In this document: piece by piece, positions 32,934 through 41,847 of the stretch
Position numbering within the stretch: position 1 is the stretch's first letter
Layout of the letters: each line of letters opens with the position of its first letter
Assembly: GCA_964536135.1 (NCBI GenBank)
Contig: CAZHVM010000009.1
Span: 1 to 48,032, forward strand
From: JAKPKF01 sp964536135
Lineage (GTDB): Bacteria > Patescibacteriota > Dojkabacteria > SC72
DNA length: 48,032 nt
Direction: 5' to 3'
The notes under the pieces: model-generated
The model's input: the letters and a program-made list of their open reading frames with translations, nothing else
Databases searched by the model: none
What the model was told of the DNA's origin: nothing
Translations under genes and position numbers: made by a program

Positions 32934-33626
32934 ATGAAGAACCTAAAACAAACAGGATTTTTAATCCTTTCCAATTCTTTATCCTTTTATCAGATAGTAA
33001 GAGAGGATATAAAACAGTATGGAACTGTCCTTCATTGTAAAAGCATAATTTCAGCCATTGAACATCTTGAAAACGATTACTTCTCAGCCATCATCATAGA
33101 CAAGAGAATAGAGCAAGCAAATAGCTTACAATATAGCACTCTTCTACTTACAATCTTCAAAAAGAATCTCTCTGACTTAACAATCATCTTTTTCGAAGAT
33201 ATTACTTCATCCGACATATTGAAATACTACAGATATTGTATTCCTAATCTCTTCTTCCTTTCCAACATTAGTATATTTCTTATACCTACTATTAAGAGAA
33301 TTCTTTATTTAATCCCAGAACCAGAAAGAGTTGTTCTCAAGGATAGGGGAATTTCACTCTATCTGAGCTGCAATTACATGATATATAATGGATGTAAGAT
33401 ATTACTGTCCAGAACAGAAATACTCATTTTACAATATCTGCTAAAAAAGAATTCTCTTTGTAATAATGAAGAATTAATATCTTATCTGTCTAAGACAATA
33501 GATCGAAAGGTCTCTACTGCATATTTAACTGTCAACATATCTAGGTTGCGTAAGAAAATATTTAAACATACAGGAGTGAAGTTAGTAAAAAACCGAAATG
33601 GTTTCGGATATTATATATCTGTCTAG
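32934..33626 (+). CDS. OmpR/PhoB-like response regulator with degenerate receiver
   Basis: A 230-residue protein with a C-terminal winged helix of the OmpR/PhoB type: LSRTEILILQYLLKKNSL, then the recognition region TAYLTVNISRLRKKIF and the wing KNRNGFGYYI. The first 120 residues have receiver-like order (ILSNSLSF, AIIIDKRI with an aspartate near 58, IIFFEDI), but the acidic pair of strand 1 and the lysine of strand 5 are absent, so phosphorylation is doubtful. No histidine kinase lies nearby. The stop interlocks with mutS (CTAG). Confidence 0.75.
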   Translation: MKNLKQTGFLILSNSLSFYQIVREDIKQYGTVLHCKSIISAIEHLENDYFSAIIIDKRIEQANSLQYSTLLLTIFKKNLSDLTIIFFEDITSSDILKYYRYCIPNLFFLSNISIFLIPTIKRILYLIPEPERVVLKDRGISLYLSCNYMIYNGCKILLSRTEILILQYLLKKNSLCNNEELISYLSKTIDRKVSTAYLTVNISRLRKKIFKHTGVKLVKNRNGFGYYISV

Positions 33627-36226
33627 ATTTTCTTTTTCCAACAGACTATTTTGTTTAATGCTTCTATTGGAGTTAGGTTATCTAAATCAAGAGACTGTAT
33701 CTCTTTTTCAATCTCTGAGTCTTTTGCTGTAAATAGTGGATACTGAAATCCCGAATTACCATTCTTACCGATACTCTTTGTTGAATTCAATACATTTATA
33801 TCTCTAAGCTCATTTTTCTTTACGAACATACTCTCTTGTTCAAAGCTTTCAAGAATTTCATTTGCTCTTTTAATTACTTTGTTTGGTAAACCTGCCATTT
33901 TTGCAACATATATTCCATAGCTTCTATCCGTACCACCTTTAATTATTTTTCTCAAAAAGATTACCGTTCCTTCTTCTATGTTCTCTTCTACCATAACATT
34001 GTAATTTTTCACACTACTTGGATATTTCTCTTCCAACTTAAGTAGTTCATGATAATGGGTAGCGAAGAGTGTTCTTGCCTCAATTTCTGAAATGAGATAT
34101 TCTGCAAGTGCCCAAGCTATGCTTACACCATCGTATGTGCTAGTTCCTCTACCGATTTCATCTAGAATAATTAGGCTATATTTTGTTGCATTGTTTACAA
34201 TATTTGCAGCCTCATCCATTTCTACCATGAAAGTACTTCTTCCTCTAGCTAAATCATCTGATGCTCCAACTCTTGTGAATATTCTGTCTACTAAAGATAT
34301 CTTTGCACTACGTGCTGGTACAAAACATCCCATCTGTGCCATAAGGATAATGACAGCAACCTGTCTAATATACGTTGATTTACCAGACATATTGGGCCCT
34401 GTAAGGATACACATACGATTCTCTTTTGAATCTAATTGTGTACTGTTAGATATGAATTCTTCTTCAATTATATTTTCAATAATTGGATGCCTTCCTTTCT
34501 CAATCATAATGGATCCATCTTTTTCTCCCATTTCAAAAATCTCTGGTCTACAGTAATTGTTTTTGTGTGCGATGTATGCGAAGTTAACGAGCACATCTAT
34601 ATTTGAGAGATAATTGGAGTACTTTTGTAAATGACCTAAAACTGGGAAAAATGAATCTCTAAATTCACAGAATAAATTATATTCTAATGTGCAAACTTTC
34701 TCCTGAGCATTAAGAATGATATTTTCCTTCTCCTTTAGCTCTTCTGTAATATATCTCTCTGCGTTTACAAGAGTCTGCTTTCTAATATATCTTTCTGGCA
34801 CTTCCTCTTTATGTGCATTTGTAACCTCTATATAATACCCAAACACTTTGTTGAAGCTAATCTTTAATGAAGATATCCTTGTCTCTTTTTTCTCTTTTGT
34901 TTCAAATTCTGCCAGCCATGTTTTACTATCTCCTGAAAGAGATCTTAATTCATCGACCTCTTTGTTAAACCCTGTTTTCAGAATATCTCCTTCTAATATC
35001 GTAAGTGGGGGAGAGTCAGAAATTGTTTTTTCTATCTTCTCAATTAATCCACTTACTAGTTTTCTGTCAATATCAAAAGATATATTGAAATCTTTTTTTA
35101 AAATATCTGTAATTTCTAAAAAGTTTTTTAAAGAAAGTTGTAAATAATTAAAATCTCTTGCATTTACTCTCCCAAGACCAATTTTACCAACAATTCTCTC
35201 AACATCTCCTATTTCGTTTAATTTTTCTCTAATTTGTTCTAGACCATTTTTGTCTTCGAACAATTTTTCTACTTTCTCTAATCTTTCCTCAATACTCTTC
35301 TTGTCTAGTAGAGGATTTAGAATCCACGAGAAGAGTAATCTCTTACCCATTGGAGTAGATGTCTCATCTAAAACACTAAGCAAAGAGTTTGATATGTCTC
35401 CAGAGTAGGCATTTCTAATTAGCTCAAGGTTTCGGACAGTGGCCCTATCTAAAACCATTGTATTGTCTATACTTATCTTCCTTGGTTTCTGGATATGCTT
35501 TGGAGACATTAACTGTGTCTCTTGGATATATCCCAAGATCATAGCAACAGATACTATCTCCAAGGATTCATCTTCTAATCCTAGATTTTCAATACTTTTC
35601 AAATTAAAGAAATCTTTACATACCTCCACAGAATACTCTTTTTTTCGCAGACTTTTGGGAACAAAATGTACTGGTTTTTCGTTAAATCTAAAACTTTCTT
35701 CCCCTTCTACAAGAAGAATTTCCTCTGGATCATATGATGTAAGTATTCTGTTTGCTATATCTTTTTTGTTGCTTCGAGATACCAAAAGAAATTCCCCAGT
35801 AGAGACATCACAGAGTGCAACAGAAGTAGTGTCTTTCTCTTTGAAGAATGCAGCAAGGTACTGGTTTTTAGAGCTTTTCGCTCTTTCTCCGTCTAGAGTT
35901 CCTGGGGTAACTATTCTTGTTATACCTCTTTTAACTATGCCTTTGGCAAATTTAGGATCTTCCAGTTGGTCTACAACAACTACACAATAGCCTCCTTCGA
36001 TTAATTTGGGTAGATACTGGTCTATTGCTTTGTGTGGGAATCCTGCAAGTGGAGTAGGGTTGTTTTTTTTGTCTCTGGTAGTAAGGGTAATGTTTAATAC
36101 TTTGGAAGTAATTTTTGCATCTTCACCGAATGTTTCAAAGAAATCTCCCATTCTGTAAAATAGTATTTTATCTGGGTATTGCTTCTTAAAACCCAGATAT
36201 TGTTTCATCATAGGTGTATCTTCCAT
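33623..36226 (-). CDS. mutS: MutS, DNA mismatch recognition ATPase
   Basis: An 867-residue MutS. The N-terminal mismatch-binding domain has LFYRMGDFFETFGEDA, which keeps the F-x-E pair that contacts mispaired bases. Connector, lever and clamp domains follow, then the ABC-type ATPase: Walker A TGPNMSGKSTYIRQV near 613, STFMVEM, Walker B LIILDEIGRGTSTYDG, and FATHYHEL. The C-terminal helix-turn-helix ends LDLDNLTPIEALNKI. No mutL is in the window. It is the last of three minus-strand genes spaced 37-43 nt apart. Confidence 0.95.
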   Translation of the reverse strand: MEDTPMMKQYLGFKKQYPDKILFYRMGDFFETFGEDAKITSKVLNITLTTRDKKNNPTPLAGFPHKAIDQYLPKLIEGGYCVVVVDQLEDPKFAKGIVKRGITRIVTPGTLDGERAKSSKNQYLAAFFKEKDTTSVALCDVSTGEFLLVSRSNKKDIANRILTSYDPEEILLVEGEESFRFNEKPVHFVPKSLRKKEYSVEVCKDFFNLKSIENLGLEDESLEIVSVAMILGYIQETQLMSPKHIQKPRKISIDNTMVLDRATVRNLELIRNAYSGDISNSLLSVLDETSTPMGKRLLFSWILNPLLDKKSIEERLEKVEKLFEDKNGLEQIREKLNEIGDVERIVGKIGLGRVNARDFNYLQLSLKNFLEITDILKKDFNISFDIDRKLVSGLIEKIEKTISDSPPLTILEGDILKTGFNKEVDELRSLSGDSKTWLAEFETKEKKETRISSLKISFNKVFGYYIEVTNAHKEEVPERYIRKQTLVNAERYITEELKEKENIILNAQEKVCTLEYNLFCEFRDSFFPVLGHLQKYSNYLSNIDVLVNFAYIAHKNNYCRPEIFEMGEKDGSIMIEKGRHPIIENIIEEEFISNSTQLDSKENRMCILTGPNMSGKSTYIRQVAVIILMAQMGCFVPARSAKISLVDRIFTRVGASDDLARGRSTFMVEMDEAANIVNNATKYSLIILDEIGRGTSTYDGVSIAWALAEYLISEIEARTLFATHYHELLKLEEKYPSSVKNYNVMVEENIEEGTVIFLRKIIKGGTDRSYGIYVAKMAGLPNKVIKRANEILESFEQESMFVKKNELRDINVLNSTKSIGKNGNSGFQYPLFTAKDSEIEKEIQSLDLDNLTPIEALNKIVCWKKKI

Positions 36227-36269
36227 GTGTGAAAAAGTATATCACGAAAAGGGATATTTAGACTACAGG

Positions 36270-38813
36270 TTATTTCCCCAGTATTAATTTCGTTTCTTCT
36301 TCAGAGACTGCTTTCCTTGCTTCTACAATATCTTCAGGTAATACAGCAACTCCATATACTCCAGATTGAATACAGAATCTCAAAAGAGGATTGCTGTCTT
36401 CTACTATAGCTATGATTCTTGCTTCCCTGTTTTTTACAACTTCTACAATATTCTCCACTATCTTAAACACACTGTTTCTTCCCAAGTCATATTTAGCATT
36501 TTTAGCATCTAGTTTAATACCCTGCATCTGCTTAACAATTCTTGGCATGTTAAGAATTAATCCATCTATCTTCGTAGCTACTATCTCATCTGCAAGTATT
36601 ACTTCAGATGGATTATCTAGTATTGCATAGATACTAAAAGATGAACTTCTTCGCAGTTTCTCCCCCAAGAGAATCTTTTTGAAATCCTTCATAATATCTT
36701 CATTCATTGGAGCATGAATACCTAATGAGACATTTCTTTTTTTGTAAATATTTCTAACTCTCTTTACAATTTTAAGAACTCTCTTTAGCATCTCTAAGTT
36801 GTTAATGTAATGAGTACCACCAAACACCTCATCTGAGAGAGCTTTGTTTTCAAACTCTTTTCCTCCAACAAGAGCTTTAAATTTACCAACAGTACTAGAA
36901 CCTATGGAAATAACTACCTCATCACCTTGGGCTAAATCCACATATTCCAGAATCTTCTCAGATATCTTAGTTGAGTAATCTACGAATTTTTTCTGTTCTA
37001 CATGAGAGAGTATATGCCTTCCGTCAGCAAGCATTATTTCGTCTAAATCTACATAAACAATACCATTTGAATTTCCAATTTTGTCTAGCATATCCTTAGA
37101 AGGAAGAGTACACATAGAGAAAACCTTTGTAGCAGAAGGAGATAGAGTAGTATCTCGTGGAATTTGAAGACTCGGTTTCTCTTCTTCAACTCTTACTTCC
37201 TCTTTCTTTGCCAAAAAATCTACACTAACAACATTTCCGCCTCCATATGCTTCTACAACAGGATGAACTGTTCCTTCTTTTTTTTCTACCTCTTTGTATA
37301 TACTACCTGCATTTCCATCTACTCTGACCATATCGCCATTCTTTAAAATCTCGGATGCGCCTTGAGCTCCAACAATGGCCGGTATTTTGCATTCTCTACA
37401 AAGGATGGCTGTATCACTTGTTAAACCTCCAGTTTCCATGATGACACCTCCACAAGAGATAATCATAGATTCCATTTCAGAGGAATATCTTTTAACTAAT
37501 AATATGTCACTACTGTTAAATTGTTTGTTTACGAATTCATCTACAATTGTAATTTTCCCTACTGTAACTCCAAAACTAGCTCCTATACCTGAGAGTACAA
37601 AATCGCTACGTTCCGTTTTGTTCTCTTTAATCTCTTCTGTTTTCTGCTTTGCAGCACTTACTAGTTTTTCAAATTTGTTTCCTACCTCATTACTATTTTT
37701 CTGGACAATTCTCTGAGCCTCAGACATTGCCTGAGTAAGAAGCATTTCCTCACCACGATATCTTTCCAAAAGCGCAATAACTACTTCTCTTAGTGTTTTC
37801 TTTGCCATATTCATATCTCCAATTGTAATTCTGTCTCTATGTTCTGCAAACAATGGTTTATTTTGTAAAACCCATACCTTCCCACCAGAAATTACCCATT
37901 CAATATTTTGAATTTCCCTAGATTTATTCTCAATTATAAGGGCAATTTTAGAAATTTCCTGCATATCTTTGTCATTTAATTTCTGTCTATGACTCCAAGT
38001 ATTGGAGATTTTGATCTTCTCTTCATTGCCTCTTACACCTCTTCCTTTGTTCATTGTCCTAACCTTCATCCACTCCTGCGGTGCTATGTGTTTCTCTACA
38101 ATGCTTAAGTCTCTCTTGTTGAGTGTGTACGAATCTGGTGTTACTTCTCCTAAAGATATAACATCTCCAAGACCATAGACAGCTTCTATACTTAATTTAC
38201 TCTCATCTTGTGTAATCGGGTCGATTGTAAATACCACGCCAGAGATCTCTGACTGAACCATTTTTTGAACTACAATGGATAACTTTACCTCTGACAAATC
38301 TACATCCATCTTAGAAGCGTAGGCTACAACATCATCTGTAAAAAGAGATGCATATATTCTTTTTACTGCTCCCAAGAGATCTGCGAAATGTCTGACGTTT
38401 AATTCAGTAGAAAAAATTCCACTAAAGGAAACTTCCTTGTTTTCAGGAAATACCACAGAAGATCTTACAGAAACCCAGGCATCTGAAAATCCAGAAAGCC
38501 TTGTGTATGCACTTAAAATTTCTTCTTCTACCTCTTTCTCGAAATTGTTTTTCAAGAAGGCTAATTCGATTTCTTCTCCTTCAGGGTTCCTACCTTTTTC
38601 AAGCAGTTTTTTTTCTTCAGAAGAGAGTGCTTTAACACAGAAATCTAAAAATACTTTACTTGAGATTACAAAGAAATCTGGAGCAGGAACATCCATGTCC
38701 TTAAGTTGAAAAAGGCTTAATCCTTTTCGACCAACTCTGTTTTCATTTAAATCTTTAGACGAGAAGTCTTCAAAAAAGAATACATTGCTCTTTTTAACAT
38801 CGGTATTTTCCAT
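36270..38813 (-). CDS. PEP synthase/PPDK-like protein lacking catalytic residues
   Basis: An 847-residue relative of phosphoenolpyruvate synthase. The N-terminal ATP-grasp part looks intact (VGRKGLSLFQLKDMDVPAP; VSVRSSVV, SFSGIFSTELNV; VVQKMVQSEISGVVFTIDP; YGLGDVISLGEVTPDSY; QNKPL for the usual QxRP). In the swivelling domain the phosphohistidine box GGxTxHAAI reads GGLTSDTAI, so His is Asp467. The C-terminal PEP-binding barrel can be followed (KALVGGKEFE, NPSEVILADEI) but its Glu, Asn-Asp and catalytic Cys signatures are gone. It may be a pseudoenzyme, regulator or altered phosphotransferase. It lies between the AI-2E permease gene and mutS. Confidence 0.75.
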   Translation of the reverse strand: MENTDVKKSNVFFFEDFSSKDLNENRVGRKGLSLFQLKDMDVPAPDFFVISSKVFLDFCVKALSSEEKKLLEKGRNPEGEEIELAFLKNNFEKEVEEEILSAYTRLSGFSDAWVSVRSSVVFPENKEVSFSGIFSTELNVRHFADLLGAVKRIYASLFTDDVVAYASKMDVDLSEVKLSIVVQKMVQSEISGVVFTIDPITQDESKLSIEAVYGLGDVISLGEVTPDSYTLNKRDLSIVEKHIAPQEWMKVRTMNKGRGVRGNEEKIKISNTWSHRQKLNDKDMQEISKIALIIENKSREIQNIEWVISGGKVWVLQNKPLFAEHRDRITIGDMNMAKKTLREVVIALLERYRGEEMLLTQAMSEAQRIVQKNSNEVGNKFEKLVSAAKQKTEEIKENKTERSDFVLSGIGASFGVTVGKITIVDEFVNKQFNSSDILLVKRYSSEMESMIISCGGVIMETGGLTSDTAILCRECKIPAIVGAQGASEILKNGDMVRVDGNAGSIYKEVEKKEGTVHPVVEAYGGGNVVSVDFLAKKEEVRVEEEKPSLQIPRDTTLSPSATKVFSMCTLPSKDMLDKIGNSNGIVYVDLDEIMLADGRHILSHVEQKKFVDYSTKISEKILEYVDLAQGDEVVISIGSSTVGKFKALVGGKEFENKALSDEVFGGTHYINNLEMLKRVLKIVKRVRNIYKKRNVSLGIHAPMNEDIMKDFKKILLGEKLRRSSSFSIYAILDNPSEVILADEIVATKIDGLILNMPRIVKQMQGIKLDAKNAKYDLGRNSVFKIVENIVEVVKNREARIIAIVEDSNPLLRFCIQSGVYGVAVLPEDIVEARKAVSEEETKLILGK

Positions 38814-38850
38814 TCGTATATTGGGCAGTTAAATAATGGTTAGATACTAT

Positions 38851-40011
38851 CTAAACGATACCTTTAGCTTTTAATTTTTGCAAGTCTATGTAAAATTCGT
38901 AAACAATTTTTGCCAAAACCATAACAGGTACAGCTATTAGTGCTCCAAAGACTCCGAAGAGGAGTAGGGCACTTACTACACCAAGCATTACTATAACTGG
39001 CTTAATACCTACAGCGTTTCCCATTATTTTAGGTACTATGAAGTTATTCTCTATTTGCTGATACACAATTGAAGCTATAACTATAATGATTGTTCCAACA
39101 GGTCCAACTGTAATTAAGGCAACAATTATCGTTGGAATAAGACCAATTGTTGCACCGATATTTGGGATTGCATCGAGAAGTGCAATAAAGACAGCAAGTG
39201 GTAGTGCAAATGGAACATTAACAATTGAGAGTATTATTAATCCAACAATTCCAGCGATTAGACTTACCGTTAGTTGGCCAAGAATCCATCTTCCTAATTT
39301 TTTTTGTACATCTACAAACAATTTCTTTACTCTGTTTCTTTTCTCATCTGCTGCGATTCTAATTAGTCCAAACTCTAGAAGAGAATCGTATTCTAGTACC
39401 ATATACACAGAAAAGATCAAAGATGTAATGACAAGTGTTGTAGTACCAAAGAATGAAGAAAGTGCATCCGTTATACTTTTAAATCCATCTGCTGTTGGAA
39501 GATCTTTAAAGAAATCTGTTACATATGTAGAAACCATATTTGCATCTAAGGAGAATCCTGCAAAGGAAATACCCTTAAAATTCGTAACTTCCTGTGATAT
39601 CCAAGTTGGAAGAACTGCTACAAACTCTGACAATTGACTTACGAAAGGGATAATAACAATTGAAAACAAACCTAAAAATACTAATATCCCGAAAAAATAT
39701 GTGATTAGTACAGACCAACCTTTAGATATTTTTTTACTTACCAACCAATCTACAACAGGTTTCGCAGCCGTCATAAATACAAATCCTAAGAATACAAAAA
39801 TAACTACTGTAGAAAGCTGTTTGCCCCAGAATATTACGGCAAGGAGTAAAAGGAAAAATAGGACTATCTTCCAAGAGAACTCTACTACAACAAGAGGCCT
39901 TCTATCTTCCTCTTTTCTTTTGTAATTCAAAACTTCTACAAGTTCTTTTCTGTCCTGAACTTCATCTTTTAGTTCTTTACCATTATCTCCAAAAGAAAAT
40001 ATCTTTTTCAT
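38851..40011 (-). CDS. AI-2E/PerM-family membrane permease
   Basis: A 386-residue protein with a charged cytosolic start of about 45 residues and about eight membrane helices in the AI-2E transporter (UPF0118) pattern: two early helices (KIVLFFLLLLAVIFWG, VIFVFLGFVFMTAAKPV), a long soluble loop, then ILGQLTVSLIAGIVGLI, and the family hallmark PFALPLAVFIALLDAIPNIGATIGLIP (in parts: LAVFIALLDAIPNIGATIG). Members export small molecules or sodium for protons; substrate here is unknown. It begins the three-gene minus-strand set. Confidence 0.85.
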   Translation of the reverse strand: MKKIFSFGDNGKELKDEVQDRKELVEVLNYKRKEEDRRPLVVVEFSWKIVLFFLLLLAVIFWGKQLSTVVIFVFLGFVFMTAAKPVVDWLVSKKISKGWSVLITYFFGILVFLGLFSIVIIPFVSQLSEFVAVLPTWISQEVTNFKGISFAGFSLDANMVSTYVTDFFKDLPTADGFKSITDALSSFFGTTTLVITSLIFSVYMVLEYDSLLEFGLIRIAADEKRNRVKKLFVDVQKKLGRWILGQLTVSLIAGIVGLIILSIVNVPFALPLAVFIALLDAIPNIGATIGLIPTIIVALITVGPVGTIIIVIASIVYQQIENNFIVPKIMGNAVGIKPVIVMLGVVSALLLFGVFGALIAVPVMVLAKIVYEFYIDLQKLKAKGIV

Positions 40012-40070
40012 TTAATATATTGAAAAATTTACTACTACGATTATACCAATTATTTACTCACATATACCAG

Positions 40071-40100
40071 AGAAAAAGGGGAGTATTTAAACTCCCCCTT
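40071..40100 (-). terminator. Intrinsic terminator of the Ig-like protein gene
   Basis: On the minus strand AAGGGGGAGT (40100-40091) pairs with ACTCCCCTT (40084-40076) around a TTAAAT loop, with one bulged G, followed by TTTTTCTCT. The hairpin begins 6 nt after the stop at 40106. This is the clearest Rho-independent terminator in the window with the one before pheS. Confidence 0.8.
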
Positions 40101-40105
40101 GAAAA

Positions 40106-41041
40106 CTAAGACTTTCTATTTTTGTATAGCAGAACTCCTGTACTTGAAAACATTCCAATTAAAGCCAAGATACCAAATAGTATCATCAATTTATTTCCAA
40201 ATAGAACAGACATCGCTTCATCAAATTCACCAGCTGCTACTGGGATAGATGTATCATCAACAGCCTCACCATTTACACTACTATCCTCTGAGTATATTAC
40301 TCTCACCTTATCCTCTACCTTTGTTTCATTTCCAGCCTCATCTTTCAGCTCTATGTTAAATACATTTGGTCCTTTTTCAAGAACTATTCCAGATATTTTG
40401 AAATTACCATTCTCATCACATGTTGCTCTGTAAAGTCCAGTTCCTCTTTTAACAGTAACTACTGAGTTTGGTTCTACAACTCCATTCAAGGAGAATGTCT
40501 CTGTTCCAACCTCACTAGGATATTTAATCTTAGATATTGTAGGAGCTGTTTTATCTATCGTTACAGTAACAGCTTCTGAAGTAGGAGAAATATATCTCCT
40601 TGGAAATCCTTTAACTCCTGCAACGGTTACTGCATATTTACCCTCATCTACAAGGTTTAATGTATATTCATAAGACCCATCCTTAGCAACTTTTACTCTC
40701 TCAACTTCCTCTCCATCCACATATATGAATACTTGGTCATACTCACCTGCTGAACCACTAATAATAACATAATCTTCCTTTGTTAATTCATTTACACCTA
40801 CCATTACTGGAGATTCATACGAAGTATTAATCTCTGGATTTCTATTATATTTAACAAATGAATAAACTCCGAAAGAAATTAGAAGAACTCCCAATACAAT
40901 AAAGATTGTGCCAACTATTCTTGAGATCCTTTCTTGATCCTGAGGTTTCTTTATCTCTACCTTAGAGAGCATAGACTCCTGTTTCTTTGAAATATTTTTT
41001 TGTGCAGTTTGTATACTAGATTTAGATTTTTTCTTTGCCAC
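40106..41041 (-). CDS. Membrane-anchored protein with Ig-like domains
   Basis: A 311-residue protein starting at GTG (41041). A basic, lysine-rich cytosolic tail (about 1-42) is followed by a helix (IVGTIFIVLGVLLISFGVYS, split around 41-62), an extracellular part with two Ig-like beta domains (about 78-160 and 165-255; DKTAPTISKIKYP, NGNFKISGIVLEKGPNVFNI, DEAGNETKV), and a C-terminal helix with the tail YKNRKS. Ig-like folds of this type decorate surface proteins. The end resembles a sorting-signal layout, but no clear LPxTG is present. It is divergent from a sortase gene. Confidence 0.7.
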   Translation of the reverse strand: MAKKKSKSSIQTAQKNISKKQESMLSKVEIKKPQDQERISRIVGTIFIVLGVLLISFGVYSFVKYNRNPEINTSYESPVMVGVNELTKEDYVIISGSAGEYDQVFIYVDGEEVERVKVAKDGSYEYTLNLVDEGKYAVTVAGVKGFPRRYISPTSEAVTVTIDKTAPTISKIKYPSEVGTETFSLNGVVEPNSVVTVKRGTGLYRATCDENGNFKISGIVLEKGPNVFNIELKDEAGNETKVEDKVRVIYSEDSSVNGEAVDDTSIPVAAGEFDEAMSVLFGNKLMILFGILALIGMFSSTGVLLYKNRKS

Positions 41042-41086
41042 GCTAAACCTATATTAAAATTTATATACCTTCTCTTTCTAGAATAG

Positions 41087-41092
41087 TATAAT
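41087..41092 (+). promoter_or_regulatory. -10 box of the sortase gene
   Basis: TATAAT (41087-41092) predicts a start near 41099 and a 24-nt leader. The leader contains a seven-codon ORF (ATG at 41103) whose TGA overlaps the sortase ATG (ATGA), which may couple translation. Confidence 0.45.
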
Positions 41093-41122
41093 ACATAAAT
41101 TAATGCAACTATCTTTGATGAT

Positions 41123-41809
41123 ATGACGAAAGGATTAAAAATAACAGTAACAGTGCTTCTTCTACTATTAGCACTAGTCCCACTTGTATACTTCTTAGTA
41201 TACCCAATCTACAACGACATCCTCATGAAGAAGAATTCACTCGACATGTATCGTTTTTCAAAACAGATCTCCATCAATCTCCTAACCCAGATATCCCCAA
41301 GTGCAGATGTATTTTCCCAGGAGATATTGGGAGCAAACAGTATGGAAGAGTCGCTTAAAGCAGAGAACTTAGTGCTCAAGGATACTTTGTTGGAAGATAC
41401 AAAAACGAAAGTAATAATAGACTCAGCAAATATAGAGGGATACATAGCCCAAGGTCTAAGCTCCGAGACCATGATGCGAGGCTTCTGGCACTTTCCCACC
41501 TCGGTATATCCTGGAACCAAAGGTAACGTAGTAATCATTGCACATCGCTTCCAGTATCTTCCCCCTGCCAAAAATACTTTTTTCAATCTAGACAAAGTAA
41601 AAGTAGGAGACAACATCCTACTTCAAGGTGAAGGTGGAGAGTACACCTACATTGTTACAAATATCAAAGAGGTAAGTCCAAACGATACCTCCGTTTTGAT
41701 GCAAACCGACGACTACAGAGTTACCCTCATTACTTGCACTCCACTGTGGACTAACCATAAACGCTTGGTAGTAACAGCAAAACTAGACAAACTATACAAA
41801 AAAGTGTAG
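41123..41809 (+). CDS. Sortase-family cysteine transpeptidase
   Basis: A 228-residue sortase: N-terminal membrane anchor (about 5-27), a linker, and the beta-barrel domain. The catalytic triad is visible as His141 (VVIIAHRF), Cys205 (TLITCTPLW) and Arg214 (NHKRLVV). TLxTC with the HKR box is closest to class D/E sortases of moderate size. It would join a protein sorting signal to an amine acceptor on the surface. It stands beside a divergent surface protein with a C-terminal helix and basic tail, a possible substrate, though lacking a clear LPxTG. Confidence 0.85.
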   Translation: MTKGLKITVTVLLLLLALVPLVYFLVYPIYNDILMKKNSLDMYRFSKQISINLLTQISPSADVFSQEILGANSMEESLKAENLVLKDTLLEDTKTKVIIDSANIEGYIAQGLSSETMMRGFWHFPTSVYPGTKGNVVIIAHRFQYLPPAKNTFFNLDKVKVGDNILLQGEGGEYTYIVTNIKEVSPNDTSVLMQTDDYRVTLITCTPLWTNHKRLVVTAKLDKLYKKV

Positions 41810-41847
41810 ACTTTTCACACAAATTTACTAATTTAAATACTAAATAC

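Noticed and set aside
35439..35990. A 183-codon open frame on the plus strand inside mutS, and similar long antisense frames at 39086-39637, 34092-34556 and 30797-31234.
   Set aside because: Each lies wholly opposite a strongly conserved gene, has low-complexity S/I/F-rich translation and no recognisable domain. They are shadows of codon bias.
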